Of a stretch of 64,000 nt of DNA, positions 12,161-22,740 are shown piece after piece. How positions within the stretch are numbered: the first letter of the stretch is position 1; every line of letters begins with the position of its first letter. The stretch comes from Lethocerus indicus. Taxonomy: Eukaryota; Arthropoda; Insecta; Hemiptera; Belostomatidae. Below the pieces are notes generated by a model. That model ran no database searches. It had not been told where the DNA came from and worked only from the letters and a program-made list of their open reading frames with translations. Position numbers and translations under genes: made by a program. The stretch covers positions 11,219,600 to 11,283,599 of the forward strand of contig JACDQD010000007.1 of NCBI GenBank assembly GCA_019843655.1, given 5' to 3'.

Positions 12161-12460
12161 GGCGGCCTACATATAATAGATTAGATGAGAGGGCCGCGAA
12201 TATGCCGAGGAGGGCCCTTTGCAGTGCCCCTCGATTTCGATCCGCCTCATTCATTACACGGACCGAAGTTCGGTTTTCGGTCGGCTCCCGGGCCCAGGCA
12301 AATTTTGTTTCAATCCCAGATGTCGGCCCTCAAAGTTAAAAATGAGTTGAAAAAGTTTGGCGGGAGCGGGTGGAGGGGGGCGGCCAAACCTTCCCCCGGC
12401 TGTGTCCCCGCTCTCTCGGCCTCTGATGGCCCTCCACCCCCCCACACACACACATACAAA
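12161..12460. other. GC-rich patch ending in a short (CA)n run
   Basis: GC- and G-rich non-coding-looking DNA. The open frames at 12185-12469 (plus) and 12254-12451 (minus) overlap and neither resembles a known protein. A short ACACACACA run lies at about 12443-12452. Confidence 0.45.
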
Positions 12461-13715
12461 ATCAAATGAAATCCGATGAACTTTTAACGATGATGATTTC
12501 TGTTTTTTTCCACTGTAATTTTCTCTTTCTGCCTGTTATAGCTAGAATTAAAATCGAGTGCGTTCCTGACCCGACGTGGACCGGCCTCTTTAATGCCGAA
12601 CACTTGCCCCATTACTTTGGATGGAATAATCGATATAATAATTTTAAAAAATATTAAAATTTCTTTTATCTGTCCAATTGTAATTTACATTTGGACTTCA
12701 AGCCTGTAAACGAATAGGATAAAAAGATATGTGCCTCGTAATCGAGTCTAATGAATGGCACCTATGCGTCACCGAATAACAGTTTCGGGAAACCTACTGA
12801 TAACGGCGAGGAGCGAAAACCTCAGCTCGTGTTAATGGACTGAAGATACGACTTTACGCCGGCCCGTTTTAACCGCTAAATTTTCATTCAATTACCAACT
12901 TCAATTGATCTCGAGAGGAGCCGCTAAACTCCTGTACACTCGTTAGACTCAAACTACCCCACTATATTACTACCGGAGCTCGGGCCGGTAAGTAATCGAC
13001 CGGGAAAAGAAAAACTGATTGATGACTGATTATTGAGCCTAAAATGACCGGACACCGGTCTAAAAGTCTAGTGGAAACTGAGAGCGATGGAATTATCGTG
13101 GCCACGAAGTATGCTGGCATTTATTAAGTTAAGAGGCAGTTTCCATAAAGTTTCCTTCTACCGATAAATCCGCATTACCGTGTCTGGAGATGTTAGTCCC
13201 TTCCCCTCAACGCAGCGTAACCGACAATCGAAACCATTTAGGGAAGGGGCGCTACGGGGCGGTGTGAGGACGCGGAGAAATAAATTAAAATGGAAATTCG
13301 GCGGTCTGCGAGCAGTCCACTCGCGTGGCGGTGCGTAGGCGAGGGGGGAAATCCCTTTTTCGGAATTAATTCTTGGAGGGGCATTGTGGGCGGCGCAGGC
13401 GAGACCGCAAAAATGCGACAAAGATTTATGAGAGGGCGTGAATAGAATACGGAACGAGAGAGCGGTGACAGCCGACCGGCCCTCGCACACCCCAACACAA
13501 CACCGACTTATGTCCCCCGCCACATTTCAACACTCGGCGGGGATTTCGCTCGGACAATGGATTTTCGAAATCGGCACACCCAACTTCTACCATTACACGG
13601 TGATTATTTTCTGTTAATCCCCGTTGAGCTCTAACAGCACGCAATACCCTGGGCGAAAGCCGCGCAATTCTTTCGTCAAAATAAAATTATTAAGAAGGCA
13701 TTTTTTGAGTGAAAG
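12461..13715. other. Gene-free stretch with GC-rich second half
   Basis: AT-rich to about 12800, then a CpG-rich patch to about 13640. It contains at 13378-13392 a 15-base word shared exactly with 28736-28750. Three overlapping minus-strand frames at 13158-13644 show no domains. Confidence 0.45.
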
Positions 13716-14234
13716 TTGTGCACCAAATACTGCCTGGTTCCTCAGACGTTGGTTTCTTCCCACGAATCTTCGTTAGGGATACCTTTCTTCGATTCCAAGA
13801 AAAGGTGTTACAGGATGTTGATTGATAGGTTAATTTCTAAATTTTTCATTTGTATCACCAAACCCCGTTTATCTATTAAATTTCAGACTAGGCTGAAGGT
13901 CGTTAACACATCTATGATTATTGGAAGGGTGGATGAATCGAGGACGCTTACTATTATTATTAGTTTCGCAAACAACAAGCAGCCGATAATTACTACTAAC
14001 CCACCGAATCCGCTATATACGTTGGAGACACTGAAAAGAGAAATCCTGCATGAGAGGAGACTTCGCGTCGAAGATAATACCGGGAGCATAATTTGGATAG
14101 CGCGGGGAAAGAAGACCGAACTTGGCGGAAGGGAACAAGTTTTGATGAACTTTCTCGAAAGCCTCGGGACTTCTCGGAGGGGAAAAGCCAGACTCGGCTG
14201 GCTGGCTGATTGGTTGCTGGTGGCACAAAAATGA
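13716..14234 (+). other. Longest non-repetitive open frame (172 codons), unassigned
   Basis: This plus-strand frame stays open for 172 codons without help from a simple repeat, and it is the longest such frame in the window. The translation has no recognisable domain, signal peptide, membrane helix or repeat. Other open frames overlap it on the minus strand (13883-14089, 13996-14310, 14013-14228), which suggests a locally stop-poor stretch rather than a gene. Kozak context and splice sites were not convincing. It could be chance or a fragment of an unknown exon. I do not claim a gene. Confidence 0.15.
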
Positions 14235-15271
14235 TCAATTCCTCAGTCGAGATCAGTTGTCTTATAAAACAACGTTTGTATTGTTGAAACTTGCAAGTCA
14301 TCGATGTCATTTTCTTAATTAATAGAATGGCTAGTCTGTATAAACGTATTGTTCTTTCACTCGCTGTTTCCCTATTTCCCCGATTACATTAATGTATTTT
14401 TTATGAAATTTATAAGTTTCTTGATTTCGAATAAATAATTAATCCAAGGTTCGCATGATAGCTCACACCTACATGCCCCATGAATAAATATAAATAACGA
14501 GAAAAATAATTAAACCAAAAGTAAATAAAGTATGGAAAATTTCATTACAAATTGTTTATTTTACCATTTGTAAAGCATTTCATTCAGTTTATTTTAAAAT
14601 GGGGACGACGAATCCTATAAGAGGGCGATAAATTGAGTGAACGAAACAGGACTGCACTTCTGACTGTACAAATATTTAAATAAGTATCAGTAAGGCTTGT
14701 TTTTTCTTTTGCACAATATTGACTAAACTTTCTTCACTCTTGTGATCTCGCGCCATCAGCATTGGTTTTATGCTGTACCGCGTTTTTCAGCTTCCCACCA
14801 CCTATCATTATATTAGTGACGCCGGTGAAGCGTCAGAAACTGGAACATCGATGTTCGTTCATCGAAAAAATTTAAAAATAAAATCCGGACCGTTAATTCG
14901 TCTACTCGAATAAAAATGTTCTCGAATATGAATTTTTCGGGAAGGGCGACAGATGAATCGGTCACGGCGAATCAATTTACCGCATCCGCGCCCACCATTT
15001 CGCTGACTCGTTTTTACAGATTGGTTTCATCGCGGAACCGGCGGGCGGTTTGATTTTTCGGGAAACTATAAAATATTCGGTTTCACTCTAATTCCCAAAC
15101 GGGTTGTGGGTGGTTCAACCGTGTTCGAGTGTTTCGCATGTAATTTAAACTTCGGGTTAAAACGAACAAACGGGCCGGGGTCACTACGGTACCGTGACCA
15201 ACATATTACCGTACAAAATTAGGGGGGCGGGAGTCGACCGTGTTCTGTCGAAAATGTCGTCATAGGGGGCG
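14235..15271. other. Gene-free stretch
   Basis: AT-rich to 14870, then a GC-rich patch with scattered ATTTTTCGGGAA-like words (near 14932 and 15053). No gene is recognised. Confidence 0.45.
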
Positions 15272-15350
15272 CTCTCTCTCTCTCGGTCTCCTTTATTCTC
15301 GCTATCCCTCCCTCTCTTTCCCTCCCGCTCTCTGGGGCCTATATATAAAT
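15272..15350 (+). promoter_or_regulatory. CT-rich tract followed by a TATATAAAT box
   Basis: A (CT)n run at 15272-15284 and further pyrimidine-rich bases lead into TATATAAAT at 15342-15350. CT/GA runs next to a TATA-like sequence resemble GAGA-type insect promoters. No good initiator lies 25-32 bases downstream, so the call is weak. Confidence 0.25.
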
Positions 15351-15383
15351 TATAACCTCTATTCGCTCCCCCTCGAGCCCCCC

Positions 15384-15400
15384 AATAATAATAATAATAA
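15384..15400. repeat. (AAT)n short microsatellite
   Basis: Six AAT units directly downstream of the CT-rich/TATA segment. Confidence 0.9.
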
Positions 15401-15900
15401 TCATACCGCTGTAGGGGTGGACGACTAGCGACCTACAAGGGCCCCGGTCATATTAATGCCGGCTCCAAATTAGCGGCGGTTGGGGAAAAATCGCCCCCTT
15501 CGTCCCTGGGGCTCACCACTTGACATTAGCCCTGCGGTCTGCCTAATTAAAATTTGGGGGCGCCCAACGAAAATGTCATTATTTCCCATCGGACCCCGGC
15601 CTCATGTGTTCAGTTATAAATCGGATGGAATAAACGTTATTTATTGTTAATAAAAACAAAATTCGGTGCGGTTTTCTGCCTAAAACTCGCTTGTTTCGCC
15701 TTGTTGCTAAACCTTCGCCATCGTGTGTAGTATACTATCGGCCGTATCTCGGCATGTCGGTTGCCGAGAGGGCATCAATACAGCACTGTCGACTGTTACT
15801 GTATTTGTAAATATAAATAAGTTTGTTTTAAAATAGAGTGGTGAAATGACGCTAAGGAGATAGAATTTGGAAAGTGGCCATGGTCGAAGGACGTTCACAA
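15401..15900. other. Gene-free stretch
   Basis: GC-rich to about 15600, then AT-rich. No feature is recognised. Confidence 0.45.
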
Positions 15901-16020
15901 ATATATATATATATATATATAATTCTTATTTATATAATTCATATTTAATATAATAATATTTAATAATACAATATTTAAATCTTATTTATATATTATAATA
16001 TATAAATATATATAATTCTT
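15901..16020. repeat. (AT)n microsatellite in an almost pure A/T tract
   Basis: An AT dinucleotide run at 15901-15921 continues as 100 bases of nearly pure A/T with ATTTATATA-type words. Probably a decayed microsatellite or a matrix-attachment-like AT tract. Confidence 0.8.
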
Positions 16021-18060
16021 TAAAATTCTAATGACTATAGCATGAGACGGAAATATCGAATAAACGAAAAATTGCCGTAATCTTTAAAATATGAATTCGT
16101 TATTCTGAAGTAGCAATAATTTATATCTTGATCTGGACTACCTAAAATATTAATCGTACCGAGTAACACGAATCGTTGAAGATCCAGTTCTGGGTCAGTT
16201 AATTAATTGTAAATAATTAATTCGTTTCCGTTTATCGGAGTCGATTTTTGTAGCAATAATACAAATTGCACAAATTGCAATTCGCACTAATACCTTATAT
16301 ACTTATATATAACTTATCTATACTTAGATATAGTTGGAATCAGCTTCCATTTCACGACCCTCCCGCAGCATCTAACCCGGATTACGACGAAATAAAGTTA
16401 ATCGAGCAATAAATTGGATAATATCATAAATATAGAACTTCTATACAACTTTATCAATTTGTCTGAAATTATTGAATCAAAAAAATTGCCCATATTTTTA
16501 CCCTTCGAAAAAACCATTTAGGCGTTGCCGCGCTCGCTGATTGTATTGAAATAAAATTATTTCCTGAGTTCTCAATAGCATAATTAATTGCCGCCAGATT
16601 ATAATGTAATGGTACGCAGATTGAAGCTAGGGTTAGAATTACGGCGTTCCTGACACTAAGCCCGGGCGACGACACTGTAATGCGGGATTGCCGCCCGGTC
16701 ACGCCGTCAGCTTTGACCGGTAAACGTTACGCTGTCTATGGACGCAAATATCATTATGCTTGGATTAGATGGGCAAATTATATTTATGTAAAAAATGACC
16801 ATTCTTTTATTCACTTAAAGTGGATACATTGCTACTGCACAATTTATCTGTACACCCTCAAATAAATACTGTTTATTTCTGACGCTATGGGGAGGCTGGG
16901 TAAGCCTGAAAATGCTTGTACCACTTTCCGATACTGCATAAAATTATAACGTTTTTCAAATGACAAAATTCACAGTTATTCACATATTCTAGTAACCAAT
17001 GCACATGTAAGTAAATGCACGAAGCGTGACAGTAAAATTTCCTACCGGATATCGGATGTTTTCCACTCTAGCGGATTCATAGCTGAATAAATTATGACTA
17101 CTTCAAAGTGCAAACACGCGCGAACCAGATCTAGGAGGGGGTGTCCCTCCATTTGAGCAGAGGGTACAGTTTACAGTGAAACTATTTATTTATAACTCAG
17201 AATAAAAAATATCCAAGCAGTTTCATGCGAAACGGATGTCGATAGGCTCACTGGCGAATTCCGGTATCGGCATTTATTTCATTCTATTTTTAGTATGGTT
17301 CGTCTTTTTATGAATTTATTCATATTCAGGAAAACGATGAGATGGATGGATGCGCCCCATAGGTGGGATTCAAACGGACGTATTTATCCGGCGCCTAGCC
17401 TGCCGGTAATTTCGTTGCGCTGTCCGTATTTCCTTTTGGCTCCGTTTTACACACAGCCCGATGCGACCCCAAAGGCGGAAGTATCTGTGAAATAGCGCCG
17501 AATACGGCCATTTGAATGAGGATTCGGGTAATCTAATAGCAGCCGTTCATTTTAGTCTGAAAATATTTTTAAAACGAACCATTTCCTAACAATGAAGGAT
17601 AATTATTGCCGTGAACTGGTAGCCATTATATACTGTATTGGAGGTCCCTAGAATCTGAGCTATACGGTCTGAGATTAACAGCGATTTCATAACGAATATC
17701 TTCTGTTCGATAAAACTCCGTACAAGCAGGAAATACACTACGGACAAATCATTTCAGTCGCATTTTTGTATACTCAACAACTGGAAGGTCTTAAGCTCAT
17801 AATATTTTAAAAATAATATAGAATAACAATAAATTGTCGGCTTCCTGTATAGAATATGGAAATATTTTGATGGTGCAATAAATGAATACATATATGTCAT
17901 TGTTACATTTCTTTTAGTTTCATCCGGATATTAGAGCATTTCAGTGACAATAAGGGTATCTTCCTCGATAAGCCAAGGAAAATAATAGTGCAGACGTCCC
18001 GTTTTAATTGGCCGTTTAAATAAACCGAGTTGAGTCAGCTGGGTAAATTGCTTCCGCCTG
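16021..18060. other. Gene-free stretch
   Basis: Mostly AT-rich. Moderately GC-rich segments lie at about 16640-16720 and 17340-17500. Open frames there do not match known proteins. Confidence 0.5.
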
Positions 18061-18303
18061 TAACTGCATATAAATCTGGGGGTTATGACGGGGAGATGCA
18101 TCGCATGGGGCGCATTGCACAGGCCCCACAGTTACGCAGACAGTTTACGAACCCCGCCAACTTGAATCCTGAGGGTGGCTTGGCGGCGCTAAGTTTAATT
18201 GGTTATATCTCGTATAAGCCAAGTTGGTAGCGACACCGCCGCCCCCGCCGCTGGCTAAGTCCGTCTTAATTCTACTAACAGGTTGGAAGGGCGTAAATTG
18301 AAG
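18061..18303 (+). promoter_or_regulatory. Duplicated non-coding element, family 1, copy B (most complete)
   Basis: This copy links the other two. Its left block (TAACTGC, ATAAATCTG, TTAT at 18061-18085) matches copy C. Its 35-base core (18191-18225) is identical to copy A. Its right blocks (GGCTAAGT, then TTAATTCTACTAACAGGTTGG, then AGGGCGTAAATTGAAG to 18303) match copy A with few changes. The spacer between core and right blocks is a C-rich expansion absent from copy A. The frame is not preserved, so the element is non-coding. TAATTG/TTAATT cores suggest homeodomain input (inference). Confidence 0.85.
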
Positions 18304-18671
18304 TGGGCGAACGCGTGTCCGCGTGTGTTATTGCGCCAGATTTATACCCCAGTGATATTAGCAATAGTCGTTATTGCTCCATCTTTGAAATAATTCAGAC
18401 CGCACCGTTTCCGGTTAATTTACACGGGATTATTCCCATTGCCGCCCGCGCCAGCCATAGCAGTTTCCGCGGTCGGTTAGAGGGACACATTTTGTCCGCT
18501 CGTTTGTCTGATTACCCCCGTAAATGTTTATTGCGGCACAAACATCCTCCTTTTCCTCCTTTATTGCAACAACATTCAACATCATGTTGTATGTATTATG
18601 AGGTATGAAGGTGAATACCTCAAGTTTTATTAGTTTCAGAATATTGTGGCTCCCACTGACTGATATTTTAA
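18304..18671. other. Gene-free stretch between family 1 copy B and family 2
   Basis: Mixed composition. The plus-strand frame at 18303-18608 (101 codons) has no recognisable domain. Confidence 0.4.
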
Positions 18672-18889
18672 GCCGCTTTAAAATGAGACTTCAGCGAACA
18701 TATTCTGTGAAAATATCAATCGAAAGCCTCCAAAAAATTTCTCCGGCGGATAAAAAATATTTATAAATGAAATATGAAAGGTACTGATAAATGGACGGTA
18801 CATTATTAAAACTCAAATTAAAACCACCGGGATTCCTTAATTTTATTGAAACTCATTTCGATGGCTTATGTCCACATCCGCTTAAGTCC
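18672..18889 (+). promoter_or_regulatory. Duplicated non-coding element, family 2, copy 1
   Basis: Two blocks recur about 460-680 bases downstream. A 23-base block at 18672-18694 (GCCG, TTAAAAT, ACTTCAG) matches 19353-19375 at 19 of 23 positions. A longer block at 18809-18889 (ACTCAAATTAA, ACC, GGGATTCC, TAATT, TTGAA, ATTTC.ATGG, CTTAAGTC) matches 19272-19348 with small indels. The order of the two blocks is swapped between copies, which points to modular duplication rather than one simple tandem copy. No reading frame is kept. Confidence 0.7.
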
Positions 18890-19271
18890 ATAAAGAAGGA
18901 AATACTCTTAATTTATGTTAAAATTTCGTCAACGGGAAAAATCTGAATAAATGTGGCCGAAAGAACTCAGAAAATGCCAATAATGGCTTGTTAAAAGGCC
19001 AAGAAATAGAAACAATTATGGAATCTTATAGAGATATAAATCCGCGAAATGAAAACAGGTTGTAACATATTTTTGTTTTTCACACATTATAATGGTGGGA
19101 ATTGTGACCCACCTAGTGAACCCAAACACCAGAAATTGCGCTGTTTACCGAAAGGTCTTTGGCGGAGACGGAGGCTTGACATATATTCCAATAAAATCAT
19201 GGAAAAAATTAAAATAATAAACAAAGATTGAGACAAATAGACTAAAAGGGCGGTGTTGAAACGCTGGACAA

Positions 19272-19375
19272 CAACTCAATTAACACCGGACTGGGATTCC
19301 CTAATTCGTTGAATACAAAACTGATTTCAATGGGACAGGCTTAAGTCTACCCGCCGAATTAAAATCATACTTCAG
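19272..19375 (+). promoter_or_regulatory. Duplicated non-coding element, family 2, copy 2
   Basis: Partner of 18672-18889. Shared words run in order: ACTCAATTAA, GGGATTCC, CTAATT, TTGAA, GATTTCAATGG, CTTAAGTC, then GCCG, TTAAAAT and ACTTCAG. A 12-base stretch of copy 1 is missing before CTTAAGTC. The element lies directly before a G-rich patch. Confidence 0.7.
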
Positions 19376-19389
19376 AAAGGACACTGCAA

Positions 19390-19810
19390 AAGGGGGGGAG
19401 GGGGCTGAGGGTCTCAGCCCCCCTGCTTTAAATACGGGAGTTGATTGCGTTTTATAAGTGACTGAAAACTGTTGCTAAGTCCGTGGACGAAGGAGGAGGC
19501 GGTCTGAATTATTCGTTGAGGTGGGGGCGGGGGCGGTTAAAGGGAGAAAACTCACGGGGGCGGGGGGGAATTAGCCGCCTCCACCCAAGACCCAAGTCTC
19601 TGCGGCTAAATTAAGTCCGTTTGTTTCGCCCCCGAACGAACTACCCGGCCCAGATTCACCCCCGTTCCCGCCCCCCACCAACCATCGCGGAGAAGACGGC
19701 GGTTCCGAATTACCATAATATGGTTTTCCGGCGGGTGGATTAAGAATATGAATTCAATCCAATTTCCCGAGCGGCGGGGGGGGGGGGCGAGTAGGGCGAC
19801 GATTTGAGAG
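19390..19810. other. G-rich patch with several G runs
   Basis: Runs of five to nine G occur at about 19392-19404, 19523-19536, 19556-19567 and 19779-19788, with C-rich bases in between. Several spacings could support G-quadruplexes. No gene is recognised. Confidence 0.55.
19400..19422. other. Perfect 10-bp GC-rich hairpin
   Basis: GGGGGCTGAG (19400-19409) and CTCAGCCCCC (19413-19422) flank a three-base GGT loop. A TGCTTTA sequence, not a T run, follows. Role unknown. Confidence 0.75.
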
Positions 19811-20594
19811 CCCCCACCCCTTCACTCCGGTACTTAAGCCCAGTTTAAACATTCCGAGGACTAATAAGCGGAAAGAACCGGCGGACTAAACACAAGGTGG
19901 ATTCAATTAATTTTTCTTACTCCCGAGGTTTTATTCCCAGATTATTTATTAAATACCCCAAAAAATATTACTCCGAATTAATTTAATAACCGCAGGGAGC
20001 AATAAGATAAATATTCTGTTGTACACAACAATCCGATAATATTCGAGACATTGTAACCGTATAGTTGCCAGTACCCTTTACCAGAACTCTTTTTAATAGA
20101 TTTGAAGGTTTGCAATAAAGGGATAAAGTAGGTTCGCGTAAATACATAAGTTTTGTTGCTGTGGGCGTCTTTCCTTTTTTCCGAGACTAACTTTCAGCGG
20201 AGATCGTGTTATTTAAGATCAGATTTTTCTCCTTTTAATAAAACACTCTTGAACTTTGGACACGGTCCTCGGGAGCGCTTTGTGCACTCCGACTCCATTT
20301 ATCCGCCACCATCTTATCCGGTGGCATTAGTGTTACCGATGTAGATTTTAGGGAATAAAATAAAATTCAATTAAAAAAAAAGGAGATTCGTACACTAAAA
20401 AAGAGCAGGAAATAACCTCACCGACGGCCATCTAAAATAAAAATTAGAGTTCCGCGGCGAAAATCTGCCGAGGATTTACAGGCTTTTCCGGTTTTTACGG
20501 TGGTGAGGGCCTCCTTTTTAAAAAATTCAAACGGTACGGGAGCCGGGGCCTCGGGAAAAAAAGAAAACAAGAAAAAAAAACGGCCGAACGGCCC
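19811..20594. other. Gene-free stretch
   Basis: AT-rich in the middle, with A runs near 20372 and 20571. No gene or transposon is recognised. Confidence 0.45.
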
Positions 20595-20675
20595 AGAAGA
20601 GAGGGGAGTGGGAGAGGGAGAGGGTGAGGGAGAGGGGATAGAGTGAGAAAACGACCGGAGGGAAAGCGAGAGCGG
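20595..20675 (+). repeat. Purine-rich (GA/GGA) degenerate tract
   Basis: Imperfect GAGGGA-type purine run over about 80 bases on the plus strand. Confidence 0.8.
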
Positions 20676-21154
20676 AAAACCTCAACAGAGAGCCCAGGAA
20701 GCCCAAATGCTGCAGGAGAAATGCTAAATAAACCTGTTTAACAGGCGTCCGCCAAAACAGCTATACGCCGCTAGCGGAATTTTACACACCGGAACAATCG
20801 ATACTGGCATTTTTCTCATCATTTATTTCAATTGCAGCAATGACCGGCTACCGAGAGAGTCTGTGCCTTTGAATGTATTCACTACACTATTGACGGCTAG
20901 TGTCGTTGGCGAATTGTTTCCCACTATTTAAAGTCAGATAATGAGAATATAAATTTTCCATTGCATAATCCATTAAATATTTATGTGTTCTTTATATTTT
21001 GATTTTACTCCTTACTGCCTAAGTTTATAAAATTGTATTGGGGGGGATTCCGAACGCCTTTTATTAATAAGAATTTTGTTCTTAATCAGTTATTTTATAC
21101 TTTATTTCCACTTAATAAACTTTACTACTATTTTGTAGTATGACAATTCAAATG
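20676..21154. other. Gene-free stretch
   Basis: AT-rich and gene-free, with a run of seven G near 21040. Confidence 0.45.
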
Positions 21155-21296
21155 TAGTTTCTCATTCAACTGGAGAATAAGCTGATCATATCCCAGACAT
21201 CTTGAAAATGTATTATATTAAAAATATCATTAAAAATTTTGATAGATACCGGGAAAATGAAAACGCCGAAAATTGTCCTACTACCGGATACGTCTC
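21155..21296 (+). promoter_or_regulatory. Duplicated element, family 3, copy 1
   Basis: Aligns with 21924-22076 in the same orientation. Shared words in order: AGTTTCT.ATTCAA, TGAGAAT-like, ATATCCC, GACA, CTTGAAAA, TTAAAAAT, ATTAA, AATTTTGATAGA, ACGCCGAAAATT and CGGGTTACG-like. A few indels break any frame. Constraint seems strongest at TTTTGATAGA and ACGCCGAAAATT. Probably a duplicated regulatory element or the remains of an unknown repeat family. Confidence 0.75.
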
Positions 21297-21370
21297 GGTC
21301 TTAGTTGCGGCGATGGAAACACTTTTCGGCGATACGCTGATATCATCTAAAAGCCTCGACTTGGAATAGA

Positions 21371-21405
21371 GATCACCTTCCAAGGTGATCCAGTCTTCCA
21401 GACTG
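21371..21405. other. Two back-to-back hairpins
   Basis: GATCACCTT and AAGGTGATC (21371-21390) flank a CC centre. Directly abutting, CAGTCT and AGACTG (21391-21405) flank TCC. Both stems are perfect. They lie 75 bases after family 3 copy 1. Confidence 0.75.
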
Positions 21406-21450
21406 AAGAGAGCGATTCCAGTCTTCACAACTTGGAAGATAATCACCATT

Positions 21451-21464
21451 ATTGGCCGGCCAAT
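21451..21464. other. Perfect 14-base GC-centred palindrome
   Basis: ATTGGCCGGCCAAT, 46 bases downstream of the two hairpins, contains CCAAT in both orientations. It could be a CCAAT-box-like site or chance. Confidence 0.6.
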
Positions 21465-21923
21465 TGCAACCGGGCTCAGAGGACGGGCGGCCGGTGCGTG
21501 GGCGATTATGATTGGACAAGAGATGCGGTTAGCCCTATTAGGCCGGTTAGCCTCCCAGCCGAGTAATAAGATTATGGCAGTTTGCCCCGACTGGAGTGGG
21601 TATCAATATTGAGGGCCGGCACCGCTTCTATACCCGCACCGCCTCCCAAGGCCCCACTCACTGCTCTACTCTCTGAAATATTCATGGCTCTGTCACTACT
21701 CCCGACACCCTTTAGAACCCTATTCACCTTCTTCTCGGTGCCCTTAGGTCCCGTTTTCAGCTGTTGAATTATCCCCAACAAGAATTCCGCACTATGATTA
21801 AAAGATTGACCATTATCTCATTATGCAAAAAGATTGCACCCTCAGGTTTTTCATATGTATAATGACGTACACGCGTTATTTTAAGGCTTTCTAACTGTCC
21901 ATTCCCAAAAGGCTAACATAAAT
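21465..21923. other. Gene-free stretch between family 3 copies
   Basis: GC-rich to about 21780, AT-rich after. Overlapping frames on both strands at 21572-21781 show no domain. Confidence 0.45.
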
Positions 21924-22076
21924 AAGTTTCTAATTCAATTTGAGAATGTTATAATATCCCTGACACCTTGAAAACAATATAGCATTTTAAAAATTAGAAT
22001 ATTAATTCATTAATAATTTTGATAGACACTGGGAGAATAATTAACGCCGAAAATTTTCCGACTACGGGTTACGTTC
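21924..22076 (+). promoter_or_regulatory. Duplicated element, family 3, copy 2
   Basis: Partner of 21155-21296, offset by about 770 bases, with the same block order. Copy 2 has roughly ten extra bases in its AT-rich middle. No open frame crosses either copy intact. Confidence 0.75.
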
Positions 22077-22687
22077 GATTTCACTCTGTAAATAGTGCAC
22101 GTGTCCAAGAGGTTTGAAGAAAAATTTCATAACGTCGTATTTATGTATGAAACAAAATATTGTACCAGCCAATCTTTAAAGTTCAAATATAATACTTAGG
22201 GCTTCATTCCGGCAGTCTAAAATGACAAGGAATCGTAAAAAATCTTTAAGGGAACCACCGGGCGCGTAACAGCGGAGAAATGAGATAACGGCGAACGATC
22301 GGCAATAAATTTAATGGAAGTCGCAAATAAAACGAACGGCCTCCGGTCGGGTTAACGAGAGCGAGGGCCGCTAATAGTGAAGTATAACCAAATTTAGTTT
22401 ACACGAAGTTTATTGACGGCGGAATTAAAATGAAGGGCGGGCGGAGCGTTTAAAATCTCGTATTATTCTATGGGTCGGAATATTGGCTTTAGCGTTCAAA
22501 TTCACTCGACAAGAGAACAATTGAATAAATGAGGCAACGTGTTGAACAATTTCAACAGTTAAAAACTGCACAAGTGAATTTGAAAGCGACGCAATAGCAG
22601 ATTCGTCCTTCTCTGACAGCAAAATGCCTTTTGCCTTTAAAGCCCTTCTCCCAAATTTAAAGATACACATTAGTGTTAAATATTATT
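22077..22687. other. Gene-free stretch
   Basis: Mixed composition, with a GC-rich part at about 22255-22380. No gene is recognised. Confidence 0.45.
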
Positions 22688-22740
22688 ACATATTATTGAT
22701 ACATATTATTACATATTATTGTTGTTGTGTTGTTGTTATT
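22688..22740. repeat. Tandem ACATATTATT units plus (GTT)n-like tail
   Basis: Three copies of ACATATTATT (22688, 22701 and 22711) are followed by a GTTGTTGTG trinucleotide run. Confidence 0.85.
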
